Below, piece after piece: positions 9,365 through 18,210 of a stretch of 64,000 nt of DNA. Every line of letters begins with the position of its first letter. Positions within the stretch are counted from its first letter, which is position 1. The stretch spans positions 186,001 through 250,000 of the forward strand of contig JAJEGS010000039.1 of the NCBI GenBank assembly GCA_022819745.1, read 5' to 3'. This DNA is from Candidatus Latescibacterota bacterium (GTDB lineage Bacteria > Latescibacterota > UBA2968 > UBA8231). Both the position numbers and the translations under genes were made by a program. The notes under the pieces are model-generated. The model did no database searches, had not been told where the DNA came from, and saw nothing but the letters and a program-made list of their open reading frames with translations.

Positions 9365-9757
9365 ATGAGCCAGACCCAGATCCCCGAGCACTTGATCTAT
9401 TCGGAAAGCCACGAATGGCTTCAGCTAGAAAGCGACATCGCCACTATCGGCATTACGGATTTCGCGCAAACCGAGTTGGGCGACATCGTATTCGCTGAGT
9501 TGCCCGAGGTGGGCGAGCACCTCGAACGAGGTGAGACCTTTGGCACGCTTGAGGCGGTTAAGACCGTCGCCGACCTGATCGCTCCGGCTTCCGGCGAGGT
9601 GCTAGAAGTCAACGACAGCCTCGCCGAAGAAGCCGAACAAATCAACGAAGACCCGTACAGCGGCGGTTGGCTGCTCAAGATCCGCATCGCCGACTCTGCG
9701 GACTTGGAGAACTTGCTCAGCGCCCAAGACTACGCCGACCTGATCTCCAACCACTGA
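9365..9757 (+). CDS. gcvH: Glycine cleavage system H protein
   Basis: GcvH is the lipoyl carrier that shuttles the aminomethyl group between the P, T and L proteins of the glycine cleavage system. At 130 residues it has the family's normal size. The lipoylation site is Lys66 in GTLEAVKTVADL, and the conserved SHEWLQ segment is near the N-terminus. No gcvT or gcvP is nearby, so here it sits apart from its partners behind accC. In some bacteria such lone H proteins also serve lipoate relay; that is only a possibility here. The ATG has a GAGGC ribosome site. Confidence 0.95.
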   Translation: MSQTQIPEHLIYSESHEWLQLESDIATIGITDFAQTELGDIVFAELPEVGEHLERGETFGTLEAVKTVADLIAPASGEVLEVNDSLAEEAEQINEDPYSGGWLLKIRIADSADLENLLSAQDYADLISNH

Positions 9758-9889
9758 CCTTGCATCTATTCACTATAAATGCGCTTTTTATAAGGAATGC
9801 ACATTGTATCATTGGGAAACTGGATAATTAATCCAATCCCAAGGGTTGGAACATGCCAAAAGTAGCTTAAATTTAATTAGCTCTACGCC
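9758..9889 (+). promoter_or_regulatory. AT-rich intergenic region upstream of the HNH/scp operon
   Basis: These 132 nt are clearly AT-rich compared with both flanks and hold short inverted repeats (GGAT-AATTA-ATCC and CCAATCCC-AA-GGGTTGG). This is probably the promoter region for the HNH-scpA-scpB-rlu-cmk operon. No -35/-10 pair stands out enough to be named. Confidence 0.4.
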
Positions 9890-10405
9890 GTGGATAGACT
9901 CTTGCTGGAAAGAACCGTACTGGTCCTCAATCAAAACTACGAGCCTCTAAGCATATGCAGCGTGCGCCGGGCCTTACTGCTGATTTTGCGCGGCAAGGCC
10001 GAAGCTGTCGAAAAAATGAACGAGGTGATTCATTCGGTCTCCCAAGAGTATCCGGTACCCAGCGTCGTCCGCCTCGGACGCTACATCCGCGCGCCGCGCC
10101 GACGAGTCGTGCTCTCCAAGCGCAACATCCTCAAGCGCGACAATCACCAATGCCAGTACTGCGGCAGCAAAGAAGGCAAGCTAACGGTCGATCACATTGT
10201 GCCGCGCACCAAAGGAGGCCAAGGAACTTGGGAAAACCTCGTCTGCGCCTGCGCCCTGTGCAACAACAAGAAAGGCGAACACCGGCCCGAACAGGTCGGC
10301 CTCATACTGCGCAGCAAACCCAAGCGCCCCAATAACGTGAGCTTCATCCGCAATTTCGTCGGCATCGACGATCAGCGCTGGAAACCGTATCTTTTTATCG
10401 ACTAA
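9890..10405 (+). CDS. HNH endonuclease family protein
   Basis: A 171-residue protein with an N-terminal domain (LVLNQNYEPLSICSVRRALLLILRGKAE) followed by an HNH nuclease domain: CQYCG, TVDHIVPRTKGG, NLVCACALCNNKKG. The zinc-binding CxxC pairs and the catalytic His in DHIVPR are intact. Proteins of this exact layout are common chromosomal genes in many phyla, often next to housekeeping genes; their physiological role is not settled. The start is GTG at 9890 without a clear ribosome site. It leads into scpA with 13 nt between. Confidence 0.88.
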   Translation: MDRLLLERTVLVLNQNYEPLSICSVRRALLLILRGKAEAVEKMNEVIHSVSQEYPVPSVVRLGRYIRAPRRRVVLSKRNILKRDNHQCQYCGSKEGKLTVDHIVPRTKGGQGTWENLVCACALCNNKKGEHRPEQVGLILRSKPKRPNNVSFIRNFVGIDDQRWKPYLFID

Positions 10406-10418
10406 GGCAGGCGCTCTC

Positions 10419-11201
10419 ATGGAACGCGACGCAATCGAACAGGAAGAAACGGCTCTCTACGAGGTCAAGCTCGACGTCTTTGAAGGTCCGATGGACTTGT
10501 TGCTCTATCTGATCCGCAAAGACGAGTTGGATATCTACGACATTCCCATCGCCCACATCACCACCCAGTACTTGGGCTTCTTGCAACACATCCACCAACT
10601 CGACATCGAACAGGCCAGCGACTTCATCCTCATGGCCGCCACTCTGCTGCGGATCAAGTCGCAGATGATGCTGCCCCGCGAGGAACTCGGTCTCGACGGC
10701 GACGGCGAAGAAGACCCACAGGCCGAGTTGATCCGCCGCCTGCTAGAGTACCAACAGTTTAAGGACATTGCCGACTGGCTGGGTGTGCGCAAAGACGAGC
10801 GACGCGACGTGTACCTGCGCCGCCAAGGGCCGGGCGACAGCGTCGAGGAGTCAGCCCAGCTCCAGCCCGTATCGCTCTTCGACCTATTGGTCGTGTACAA
10901 GCATGTGCTCGATACAGTGCCCGAAAACTTGGTCCACCAAATCGTCGAAGAAGAAGTCTCAGTCGCCGAGTGCATCAACTACCTGCTGGCAGTGCTCGAG
11001 CGCAACTCGCGCATCAATTTCATGGACTTGCTCCAAGGCCGCGACCGCCAAGCCCTAATCGCCACCTTCGTCGGGATCCTAGAACTACTCAAGACGCAGC
11101 GCGTCCGCGTGCAGCAGGCGCGGCCCTTCGACGAGATCTGGATCGAGCAATCGCCACTCCAACCAACCGCAGCGGGGGCTATTCAGACCCGTGAGCCGTG
11201 A
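10419..11201 (+). CDS. scpA: Segregation and condensation protein A (kleisin)
   Basis: ScpA is the kleisin subunit that bridges the SMC ATPase heads with ScpB to condense and segregate chromosomes. The 260-residue protein has the N-terminal signature FEGPMDLLLYLIRKDELDIYDIPIA and the C-terminal winged-helix region (FMDLLQGRDRQALIATFVGILELLK). It overlaps scpB by 11 nt, implying translational coupling. The smc gene is not in the window. Confidence 0.95.
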   Translation: MERDAIEQEETALYEVKLDVFEGPMDLLLYLIRKDELDIYDIPIAHITTQYLGFLQHIHQLDIEQASDFILMAATLLRIKSQMMLPREELGLDGDGEEDPQAELIRRLLEYQQFKDIADWLGVRKDERRDVYLRRQGPGDSVEESAQLQPVSLFDLLVVYKHVLDTVPENLVHQIVEEEVSVAECINYLLAVLERNSRINFMDLLQGRDRQALIATFVGILELLKTQRVRVQQARPFDEIWIEQSPLQPTAAGAIQTREP

Positions 11202-11847
11202 ACCCACAGCGGCCTCGCGCGACGTCAATCCTGCGCAGGCTCGGGCGATCATTGAGGCCATCCTGCTGACGGCAACCGAGCCGGCGACCCCGGGCCGCCT
11301 CGTCGATCTGCTCGCCGGGTACAACGGCCGCGATATTCGCGAGGCCATCGACGCGCTCAACGCTCAGTACGAAGCGGCCGGGCACGGGATCGAAGTCGTT
11401 GAATTGGCCGGCGGCTATCAACTTGCCTCGCGCCACGAACACGGGCCTTGGCTGCGCAAGTACCACAAGACCTCGCGCCAAGTGCGCCTCACGCCGGCGG
11501 GCCTTGAAGTTCTCGCCATCGTCGCCTTCAAGCAGCCGGTCACTCGCGTCGAGATCGACAACATTCGTGGCGTCAACTCGGCCAGCGTGTTGCAAACGCT
11601 GATGGAACTCAACATGGTCCGCCTCGCTGGCCGCTCCGAGGGCATTGGCAAGCCCATGCTCTTTGGCACGACCCGAGAATTTTTGCTCCACTTTGGGCTG
11701 CGAGGGCTGGGCGAGTTGCCCAAGCCCAAGGAATTAGCAGAGCTGCTCGCCGAGGGCCAGCAGCCGACTGCCGCCCGTCAACTCGCCTCCGAGCTAGACG
11801 AGTTGCAAAAGCAGGCAGAGGAAGGGAGCGACGATGAACGCTCCTGA
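11191..11847 (+). CDS. scpB: Segregation and condensation protein B
   Basis: ScpB is the winged-helix dimer that binds ScpA in the SMC-ScpAB condensin. At 218 residues it shows the two winged-helix domains: EAILLTATEPATPGRLVDLL at the start and the conserved TPAGLEVLAIVAFKQPVTRVEIDNIRGV segment in the middle, then FGTTREFLLHFGL. The GTG at 11191 lies inside the end of scpA. The 3' end overlaps the next gene by 14 nt. Confidence 0.94.
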   Translation: MSREPTAASRDVNPAQARAIIEAILLTATEPATPGRLVDLLAGYNGRDIREAIDALNAQYEAAGHGIEVVELAGGYQLASRHEHGPWLRKYHKTSRQVRLTPAGLEVLAIVAFKQPVTRVEIDNIRGVNSASVLQTLMELNMVRLAGRSEGIGKPMLFGTTREFLLHFGLRGLGELPKPKELAELLAEGQQPTAARQLASELDELQKQAEEGSDDERS

Positions 11848-12583
11848 GCCGCAAATGCGCCTCAATCGCTTCTTGGCTCGCTGCGGCGTGGCCTCGCGCC
11901 GCCACAGCGATGCGCTGATACAAAGCGGCGCAGTGCGCGTCAACGGCGAAGTAGTAGCCGAGCCGGGCCGAGTGGTCGCGGTGAGTGCCGACCAAGTAGA
12001 GTGCCGCGGCCGGGTCCTCACCCTCCCTGGCCAGTACGAATACGTGCTTTTGCACAAGCCGGCCGGATATCTAGTCACCCGCACCGACCCACGCGACCGG
12101 CCCACAGTCTTTGACCTTTTGCCCGACCTCCACCCAGGCACCGTGCCCGTAGGTCGTCTCGACCTCGATACCACCGGGCTTTTGCTGCTGACCGACGACG
12201 GTGCCCTCGGCCATCGGCTGCTGCACCCACGCTTCGTCATCGCCAAGCGCTATGAGGCCATCGTCAGCGGCGACCCGCACGAGGACCAACTCGACCGGCT
12301 GCGCGCCGGCATCGCACTCGGCGACGGCCCCACAGCACCGGCTCAGGTCCAAGTCGAGGAGCGCTGGAGCAGCGGTTGGCATAAGCGGGCGCGGCTGAGC
12401 TTGTGCATTCACGAGGGACGCAAGCGCCAAGTCCGCCGCATGCTCCGCGCCGTCGGCTATCCGGTGCGGCAATTGACGCGGGTTGAATTTGCCGGGCTAA
12501 CCCTCGGCCCGCTCGTCGCCGGCCAGTATCGCCGACTCAGCCCCGAGGAGGTCCGCCAGCTCAAAGTCGAGGTCGGCTTGTGA
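11834..12583 (+). CDS. rluB: Ribosomal pseudouridine synthase, RsuA/RluB family
   Basis: A 249-residue RNA-modifying enzyme with an N-terminal S4 RNA-binding domain (RLNRFLARCGVASRRHSDALI) followed by the catalytic domain. The catalytic Asp is in VGRLDLDTTGLLLLTDDG, and the C-terminal motif GRKRQVRRMLRAVGYPV is present. RluB makes pseudouridine 2605 in 23S rRNA; the scpAB neighbourhood is the usual one for RluB in Gram-positives and others. RsuA or RluE/F specificity cannot be excluded by eye. It overlaps scpB and cmk. Confidence 0.88.
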   Translation: MNAPEPQMRLNRFLARCGVASRRHSDALIQSGAVRVNGEVVAEPGRVVAVSADQVECRGRVLTLPGQYEYVLLHKPAGYLVTRTDPRDRPTVFDLLPDLHPGTVPVGRLDLDTTGLLLLTDDGALGHRLLHPRFVIAKRYEAIVSGDPHEDQLDRLRAGIALGDGPTAPAQVQVEERWSSGWHKRARLSLCIHEGRKRQVRRMLRAVGYPVRQLTRVEFAGLTLGPLVAGQYRRLSPEEVRQLKVEVGL

Positions 12584-13251
12584 AGCGGTGTGGGCTAATC
12601 ATTGCCATCGACGGCACCATCGGCTCCGGCAAGACGACCACGGCGCGGCAAGTGGCCGAGCGGCTGGGCTATCGCCACCTCGACACCGGAGCCATGTACC
12701 GAGCCGTGGCCTTAGCGGCGACTCGTCGCGGGGTGGAACCCGAGGACGAGGACGCGCTGGAGGACCTATTGGCGACCTCGACCATAGACTTGGACTCCGG
12801 CCGGGGGCGCGTCCTGCTCGACGGACAGGATATAAGCGAAGCCATTCGTCAGCCCGACATTACCCGCCGGGCGGGCGCGTACGCAAACGTACCCTTGGTG
12901 CGCCACTTCCTAGTCGCTCAGCAGCAGCGGTTAGGTCAGGAGGGCGGCGTAGTCGCCGAAGGACGCGACATAGCCTCGGTGGTCTTTCCCGCCGCCGAAC
13001 TAAAAATCGCCTTGGTCGCCGACCTCGATGAGCGCACCCGGCGACGGCATCGGGAATTGACTACCAAAGGAGTATGCATCACATTGGAACAGGTCCGGTC
13101 CGACATTCAGACTCGGGACCGGGAAGACGCCGAGCGCGACTACGGAGGTACGAGCGCAACAGACGAGATCGTCGAAATCGACACGACTCGCATGAATTTG
13201 GCAGATCAAGTCGATTGCGTCGTCGCATTGGCCCGCCAACGCGGTGCCTAA
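12580..13251 (+). CDS. cmk: Cytidylate kinase
   Basis: Cmk phosphorylates CMP and dCMP to the diphosphates. The 223-residue protein has the P-loop IDGTIGSGKTTTARQVAERLGYRHLDTGAMYRAVAL, the substrate-binding VVAEGRDIASVVFP segment and the lid-region Arg cluster (DERTRRRHREL). The start GTG overlaps the previous stop (GTGA). It precedes rpsA, a conserved cmk-rpsA arrangement in many bacteria. Confidence 0.95.
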   Translation: MKRCGLIIAIDGTIGSGKTTTARQVAERLGYRHLDTGAMYRAVALAATRRGVEPEDEDALEDLLATSTIDLDSGRGRVLLDGQDISEAIRQPDITRRAGAYANVPLVRHFLVAQQQRLGQEGGVVAEGRDIASVVFPAAELKIALVADLDERTRRRHRELTTKGVCITLEQVRSDIQTRDREDAERDYGGTSATDEIVEIDTTRMNLADQVDCVVALARQRGA

Positions 13252-13252
13252 C

Positions 13253-13322
13253 GCTGGCGCGGAGAGACCGCGCCAGTATCACATCAAGCGAAGTGCGCGC
13301 TTCGCTTTAACCTTTTTAAGGA
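13253..13322 (+). promoter_or_regulatory. Structured rpsA leader with two strong hairpins and a possibly masked ribosome site
   Basis: Hairpin 1 pairs 13255-13262 with 13268-13275 (8 bp, extendable with C13254-G13276) around loop AGAGA. Hairpin 2 pairs 13286-13293 with 13300-13307 (8 bp perfect) around a 6-nt loop. A small CCTT-TTT-AAGG fold (13311-13321) covers the AAGGA ribosome site of rpsA. S1 represses its own translation through a leader of tandem hairpins in E. coli, and this arrangement is suggestive of the same. Confidence 0.55.
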
Positions 13323-13332
13323 TCTGCGCAAC

Positions 13333-15210
13333 ATGACCGAGGAAACCACAGTAACAGCAGAGCAACAGGAAGCAACAGCAGAGCAACAGGAAGCTCCTGT
13401 GTACGGCAACGTCAGTGTCGAAGAACTGGAAAAGCCCGAGTACGACCAAGCCCAATACGACGAACTTATGGCCCTCTACGAGGAGAGCATCTCCGGCATC
13501 AAAGAGGGCCAGATCGTCAAGGGCACAGTCGTCTCTATCGGCCCCAGTGAAGTGATGGTCGATATCGGCTTCAAGTCCGAAGGCGCGGTGCCGATCAAGG
13601 AATTTTCAGCCCCCGAGTCCATTGAGCAAGGCCAAGAAATCGAGGTCTTCTTAGAGGACGTCGAAGACCAAGAGGGCCAAGTCGTGCTCTCCAAGCAGAA
13701 GGCCGATTTCATGCGGGTCTGGGATTTGATCAAGGAGGCCCACGACACCGGCAACACCGTCGAGGGCCGGCTGATGCGGCGCATCAAGGGCGGCATCGTC
13801 GTCAACCTCTTTGGCGTCGAGGCCTTTCTGCCCGGCTCGCAGATCGACATCCGCCAAGTCAAAAACTTCGACCAGTTCATCGGCCACGAATTTCCCTTCA
13901 AGATCATCAAACTCAATAAGGCGCGGCGCAACATCGTCGTCTCGCGCCGCGCCGTGCTAGAAGAAGAGCGCGCGCGGATGCGCGAGGAGATCGTCAAGGT
14001 GTTGGAGGAAGGCCAAATCCGCGAGGGCGTCGTCAAGAACATCACTGACTTCGGCGCTTTCATCGACTTGGGCGGCGTCGATGGCCTCCTCCACATCACC
14101 GACATGTCGTGGGGGCGCGTCAACCACCCCTCGGAATTGGTCTCCATCGGCGACCGCATCAAGGTCAAGGTGCTCAGCTACGACCGCAAGCGCGAGCGCA
14201 TCTCCTTGGGGCTGAAGCAACTAACGGCCCATCCATGGGAGAACATCGAGAATAAGTACCCGATTGAGAGCCAGGTGCGCGGCAAGGTGGTCTCCATCAC
14301 CGACTACGGGGCCTTCGTCGAGTTGGAGGAAGGTATTGAGGGCCTAGTCCACATCTCTGAGATGTCCTGGACCCAACACGTGCGCCATCCTTCCAAGCTG
14401 GTCAACATCGGCGACATCGTCGAGGTGAAAGTGCTCAAGATCGACAGCGAGAACCAGAAGATCTCCCTCGGCATGAAGCAAACCGAGGACGATCCGTGGG
14501 ATACCCTCGACACCAAGTATCCTCCTGGCACCAAGATCGAGGGCACGGTATGCAGCCTGACCAACTTCGGGGCTTTCGTCGAGTTGGAAGAAAACATCGA
14601 CGGGCTAGTCCACATTTCGGATATGTCTTGGACCAAGCGCATTCGCCAAGCCAGCGAAATGTTCAAAAAGGGCGACGTGATCCCCGTGGTCGTCACCGAA
14701 ATCGACATCAAGCGCCGTCGCATCTCGCTCAGCCACAAGGATGCCTTTGAAAACCCCTGGCCTCGCTTTGCCGAGCAATACGCCGTAGGCGTCGAGGTGC
14801 GGGGCGCAATCTCGCGGCTCCTCGAGCGCGGCGTGGTCGTCTCGCTCGTTGACGAAGTCGATGGGTTCGTGCCGCTATCGCATTTGGCCATCGACGGATT
14901 GCAAACCCCGCGTCAGAGCTTTGCCGAAGAGCAGGAACTCCCGCTAGAGGTCATCGAGTTCGACAAGAACCAGAAAAAGATCGTCCTCAGCGTGCGCGAG
15001 TACTTCAAGGACAAGGACCAAGCCGAGTACGAAGCCTACTTAGCCGAGCATCCCGTCCAAGAAGTCGCCGCCGAGGAGGCCGCTGCCGACAAGGACGACG
15101 AGATGGAAAGCTGGGGAGACGTCCACGACGATGAGCAAGACGCCGAGCAAGATGTTGAACAAGACGATGAGCAAGGTGACGAGCAAGACACCGAGCAAGA
15201 CGAGTCGTAA
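13333..15210 (+). CDS. rpsA: 30S ribosomal protein S1
   Basis: S1 binds mRNA at the 30S subunit and helps start translation. The 625-residue protein has six S1/OB repeats, starting at roughly residues 57, 138, 226, 312, 399 and 486; repeats 3-5 carry the strong NITDFGAF..LGGVDGLLHITDMSW type signature. The N-terminus has a short TAEQQEA duplication, and the C-terminal tail is very acidic with repeated EQD units (about residues 590-625), longer than usual. It follows cmk and is preceded by a structured leader that may mediate autoregulation. A strong terminator follows. Confidence 0.96.
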   Translation: MTEETTVTAEQQEATAEQQEAPVYGNVSVEELEKPEYDQAQYDELMALYEESISGIKEGQIVKGTVVSIGPSEVMVDIGFKSEGAVPIKEFSAPESIEQGQEIEVFLEDVEDQEGQVVLSKQKADFMRVWDLIKEAHDTGNTVEGRLMRRIKGGIVVNLFGVEAFLPGSQIDIRQVKNFDQFIGHEFPFKIIKLNKARRNIVVSRRAVLEEERARMREEIVKVLEEGQIREGVVKNITDFGAFIDLGGVDGLLHITDMSWGRVNHPSELVSIGDRIKVKVLSYDRKRERISLGLKQLTAHPWENIENKYPIESQVRGKVVSITDYGAFVELEEGIEGLVHISEMSWTQHVRHPSKLVNIGDIVEVKVLKIDSENQKISLGMKQTEDDPWDTLDTKYPPGTKIEGTVCSLTNFGAFVELEENIDGLVHISDMSWTKRIRQASEMFKKGDVIPVVVTEIDIKRRRISLSHKDAFENPWPRFAEQYAVGVEVRGAISRLLERGVVVSLVDEVDGFVPLSHLAIDGLQTPRQSFAEEQELPLEVIEFDKNQKKIVLSVREYFKDKDQAEYEAYLAEHPVQEVAAEEAAADKDDEMESWGDVHDDEQDAEQDVEQDDEQGDEQDTEQDES

Positions 15211-15229
15211 GCTCCGCAGCAACAACCAA

Positions 15230-15270
15230 ACGCGGTGGGACGAACAATCGTTCCACCGCGTTTTTATTTT
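15230..15270 (+). terminator. Rho-independent terminator after rpsA
   Basis: A 14-bp stem (15230-15243 with 15248-15261, a single G-T wobble) closed by an ACAA tetraloop is followed by TTTTTATTTT. This is a strong intrinsic terminator that separates rpsA from mutS. Confidence 0.93.
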
Positions 15271-15298
15271 CCCACCCCTATCCCCTACCCCCCCAATC

Positions 15299-17941
15299 AT
15301 GTCACCGAGAGCCAAACGCACGCCGGGCGGCAAACTCACGCCGGCGATGGAGCAGTACCTGCACTTTAAGCGTCAGCACCCCGACGCGATTCTCTTCTTC
15401 CGCATGGGCGATTTCTACGAGATGTTTTTCGACGACGCCAAAGAGGCCGCCCACCTTTTGGGCCTTACCTTGACGGCGCGCAACCACGGCAAGGCTTCCG
15501 GCGATGTGCCCTTAGCGGGCGTGCCCCATCACGCCATGGAAGGCTATCTGGCCAAACTCATCCAGCTCGGGCGCAAGGTCGCCATCTGCGAGCAGGTCGA
15601 AGATCCCAAAAAGGCCAAGGGCGTGGTCAAGCGCGACGTAGTCGAGGTCGTCTCTCCAGGCACGGCACTTTCCGACGCCATGCTCGACCAGCAGCGCAAC
15701 AACTTCCTCGTCGGCCTCTGGCCCCACTCCAACCACGTCGGCCTCGCCAGCGTCGATTTGTCAACCGGCGACTTCGCACTCGACGAGGTTCCCGCCCCCG
15801 ACCTCGCCGACGAGTTGGAGAGTTTGGGACCGGCCGAGTTGCTCATCGCCGAAGGAGCTGACCAACAGTGGGTCGCCACCCTGCAAAACGCCCTGCCGCA
15901 CGTGGCGCTCAGTCGCCTCGCGGACTGGCACTTCGCCGCCGACACTGCGTACGAAACCCTCACCAGCCAGCTCCGCGTCCAGACCCTGAAGGGCTTTGGC
16001 TGCGACGACATGGAGGCCGCCATTCGCGCCGGTGGGGCGACAGTGGCCTATTTGCGCGAAAACCAGCGCGGCGCGGTCGAGCACATCAACCGTCTCCAGC
16101 GCAAGTACCGCGAGCACTTTGCCCTCATCGACGCCACGGCCCAGCGCAACCTAGAACTCCTCGCCAATCGCCAAGACGGGGGCCGCGCCAACACCTTACT
16201 CGAAATCCTCGACCGCACTCGCACCCCTATGGGCGCGCGTCTGTTGCGCCAATGGGTCGCCCAACCGCTCAAGTCCCCTCCCTTAATTATCGCCCGCTTA
16301 GAGGCCGTTGACGAACTCCTAAACCAGCGCGAGATCCGCCGCACTCTCGGCCAATGCCTAGAGCAGGTCGGCGACCTAGAGCGGCTGATCGCGCGAATCT
16401 GTTGCCTGCGGGCCAACGCCCGCGACATGGTGGCCCTCGCCCGCTCGCTCGACCTCGCGCCCGCCATTGGCACCGCGCTATCCACGGCGCAGAGCGCGCT
16501 TTTACAAGAGCTACGCTCCAAGGGGCTGCCCGACGTCAGCGAGTTAGTCGCCGAGATCCTCGGTGCCCTCGTCGATGCACCCCCGGCGACCCTGACCGAT
16601 GGCGGCCTAATCCGCGACGGCCATCACCCAGACGTCGATCAGTTGCGGCAGATCGCTCGCGGCGGCAAGGACTACATCGCCCGCTTGCAGGCCACCGAGC
16701 GCGAACGCACCGGCATTGCCTCGCTCAAGATCGGCTACAACCAAGTCTTTGGCTACTACATCGAAATCAGCAAGGCCAACCTCGACAAAGCCCCCGCCGA
16801 ATACCATCGCAAACAAACCTTGACCAACGCCGAGCGCTTCATCACGCCCGAGCTAAAGGAGTACGAAGAAAAAGTCCTAGGAGCCGAGGACCGCCTCAAA
16901 GAGCTGGAGAACGACCTGTTCTTAGCCCTGCGCGACCGCGCCGCCCGCTGGACGCCCCAAGTCCAACAAATCGCCCGCGCCATCGCGCGCATCGACGTGC
17001 TGTATTCCCTCGCCGAAGTCTCCGAGAGCGAATCCTACACCCGGCCCCAAGTCGATGACGGCCAGCTAATCGAAATCCGCGACGGCCGCCACCCAGTCGT
17101 CGAGCGCCAGCTCCGCACGGGCAGCTTCGTGCCCAACGACGTGCGCCTCGACGCCAACGGCGCACAGATCATGCTCATCACCGGCCCGAATATGGCCGGC
17201 AAGAGCACCATCATCCGCCAAGTGGGTCTCATCGCGCTGATGGCGCAGATGGGCAGCTTCGTCCCCGCGCGCCAAGCCACCATCGGCGTGGTCGATCGCA
17301 TCTTCACCCGCGTGGGCGCGTCCGACAACCTCGCCGGTGGCGAGAGCACCTTCATGGTGGAGATGCACGAAGCCGCCAATATCCTCAACAACGCCACCAG
17401 CCGCAGCCTGCTCCTCATCGACGAGCTTGGCCGCGGCACGAGCACCTTCGACGGCCTGAGCATTGCCTGGGCCATTGTCGAGTATTTGCATCAGCACCGC
17501 GAGGTCCACCCGCGCACCCTCTTTGCCACGCACTACCACGAGATGACCGAACTCGAAAGCCACCTAGAGCGCGTCGTCAACTTCAACGTGCAGGTGCGCG
17601 AAGAAGGCGACCGCGTGGTGTTCCTCCACCGCCTAGCCCCGGGGTCTGCCGACCAAAGCTACGGCATCAATGTCGCACAGATGGCCGGGATGCCAGCCCA
17701 AGTCGTCGCACGAGCCCAAGAAATCCTCACCCGCCTTGAAAAGGACCAGATCGACACCAAGGACATCCACCAGCCGGAGGCACCTCCGCCGGCTCCTCGA
17801 CCTCAGCTCGACCTCTTCCCTGCGCCTGCGGACGCGCCGTGGGTGGCGGAGTTGCGGGACATGGACCTCAGCCAGGTTACACCGCTTCAGGCGTTGCTCA
17901 AGCTGAATGAGTGGAAAGAGAAAATTAAGAATGGGGAATAA
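15299..17941 (+). CDS. mutS: DNA mismatch repair protein MutS
   Basis: MutS recognises mismatches and small loops and recruits MutL. The ATG at 15299 is chosen: it gives 880 residues, close to the family length, and starts past the rpsA terminator, whereas the longer in-frame reading from 15131 would lie within rpsA and the terminator hairpin. The mismatch-contact motif GDFYEMF is near residue 40, Walker A GPNMAGKST near 630, Walker B LLLIDELGRGTSTFDG near 705, and FATHYHEM follows. The C-terminal region ends in a helical segment. Its stop (TAA) overlaps an ATG that would give the next gene an eight-residue longer start. Confidence 0.96.
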   Translation: MSPRAKRTPGGKLTPAMEQYLHFKRQHPDAILFFRMGDFYEMFFDDAKEAAHLLGLTLTARNHGKASGDVPLAGVPHHAMEGYLAKLIQLGRKVAICEQVEDPKKAKGVVKRDVVEVVSPGTALSDAMLDQQRNNFLVGLWPHSNHVGLASVDLSTGDFALDEVPAPDLADELESLGPAELLIAEGADQQWVATLQNALPHVALSRLADWHFAADTAYETLTSQLRVQTLKGFGCDDMEAAIRAGGATVAYLRENQRGAVEHINRLQRKYREHFALIDATAQRNLELLANRQDGGRANTLLEILDRTRTPMGARLLRQWVAQPLKSPPLIIARLEAVDELLNQREIRRTLGQCLEQVGDLERLIARICCLRANARDMVALARSLDLAPAIGTALSTAQSALLQELRSKGLPDVSELVAEILGALVDAPPATLTDGGLIRDGHHPDVDQLRQIARGGKDYIARLQATERERTGIASLKIGYNQVFGYYIEISKANLDKAPAEYHRKQTLTNAERFITPELKEYEEKVLGAEDRLKELENDLFLALRDRAARWTPQVQQIARAIARIDVLYSLAEVSESESYTRPQVDDGQLIEIRDGRHPVVERQLRTGSFVPNDVRLDANGAQIMLITGPNMAGKSTIIRQVGLIALMAQMGSFVPARQATIGVVDRIFTRVGASDNLAGGESTFMVEMHEAANILNNATSRSLLLIDELGRGTSTFDGLSIAWAIVEYLHQHREVHPRTLFATHYHEMTELESHLERVVNFNVQVREEGDRVVFLHRLAPGSADQSYGINVAQMAGMPAQVVARAQEILTRLEKDQIDTKDIHQPEAPPPAPRPQLDLFPAPADAPWVAELRDMDLSQVTPLQALLKLNEWKEKIKNGE

Positions 17942-17964
17942 TGAAGCATAGAGGAGGCAGCACC

Positions 17965-18210
17965 ATGATTCAGCCGACCGAAGTCCACCCACGAGCTGGC
18001 TACCGTATTTGGCTTCGATATGCAGATGGTGTCGCCGGTGAGATCGACTTGTCGCACCTTGCTGGAAAGGGCGTGTTCAAAATTTGGGACGAGCCAGGAT
18101 ATTTCGCAAAGGTGCATATAACTTCCCACAGAGCCATCGCTTGGGACGATGACCTCGACCTTTGCGCCGATGCGCTGTACATGGAACTAGGAGGTCAATA
18201 TGTCCATTGA
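17965..18210 (+). CDS. DUF2442 domain-containing protein
   Basis: An 81-residue protein of the DUF2442 type: a basic start, GYRIWLRYADGVAGEIDLSHLAGKGVF, DPGYFA-like EPGYFAKVHI, and a C-terminal DLDLCADALYMEL. The ATG at 17965 is preferred because it has an AGAGGAGG ribosome site; an alternative ATG at 17941 overlaps the mutS stop. DUF2442 proteins are often found in small two-gene modules next to DUF4160 proteins and have been discussed as toxin-antitoxin-like; here the partner is different. It overlaps the next gene by 11 nt. Confidence 0.82.
   Translation: MIQPTEVHPRAGYRIWLRYADGVAGEIDLSHLAGKGVFKIWDEPGYFAKVHITSHRAIAWDDDLDLCADALYMELGGQYVH

Noticed and set aside
13255..13307. The rpsA leader hairpins considered as a terminator for cmk
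   Set aside because: Neither hairpin is followed directly by a T-run, and the pair continues into a folded ribosome site, which fits a leader better. It is not fully excluded.
15131..15298. N-terminal extension of MutS starting at 15131
   Set aside because: It would read through the end of rpsA and the terminator hairpin and has a low-complexity sequence; the ATG at 15299 gives a normal MutS.
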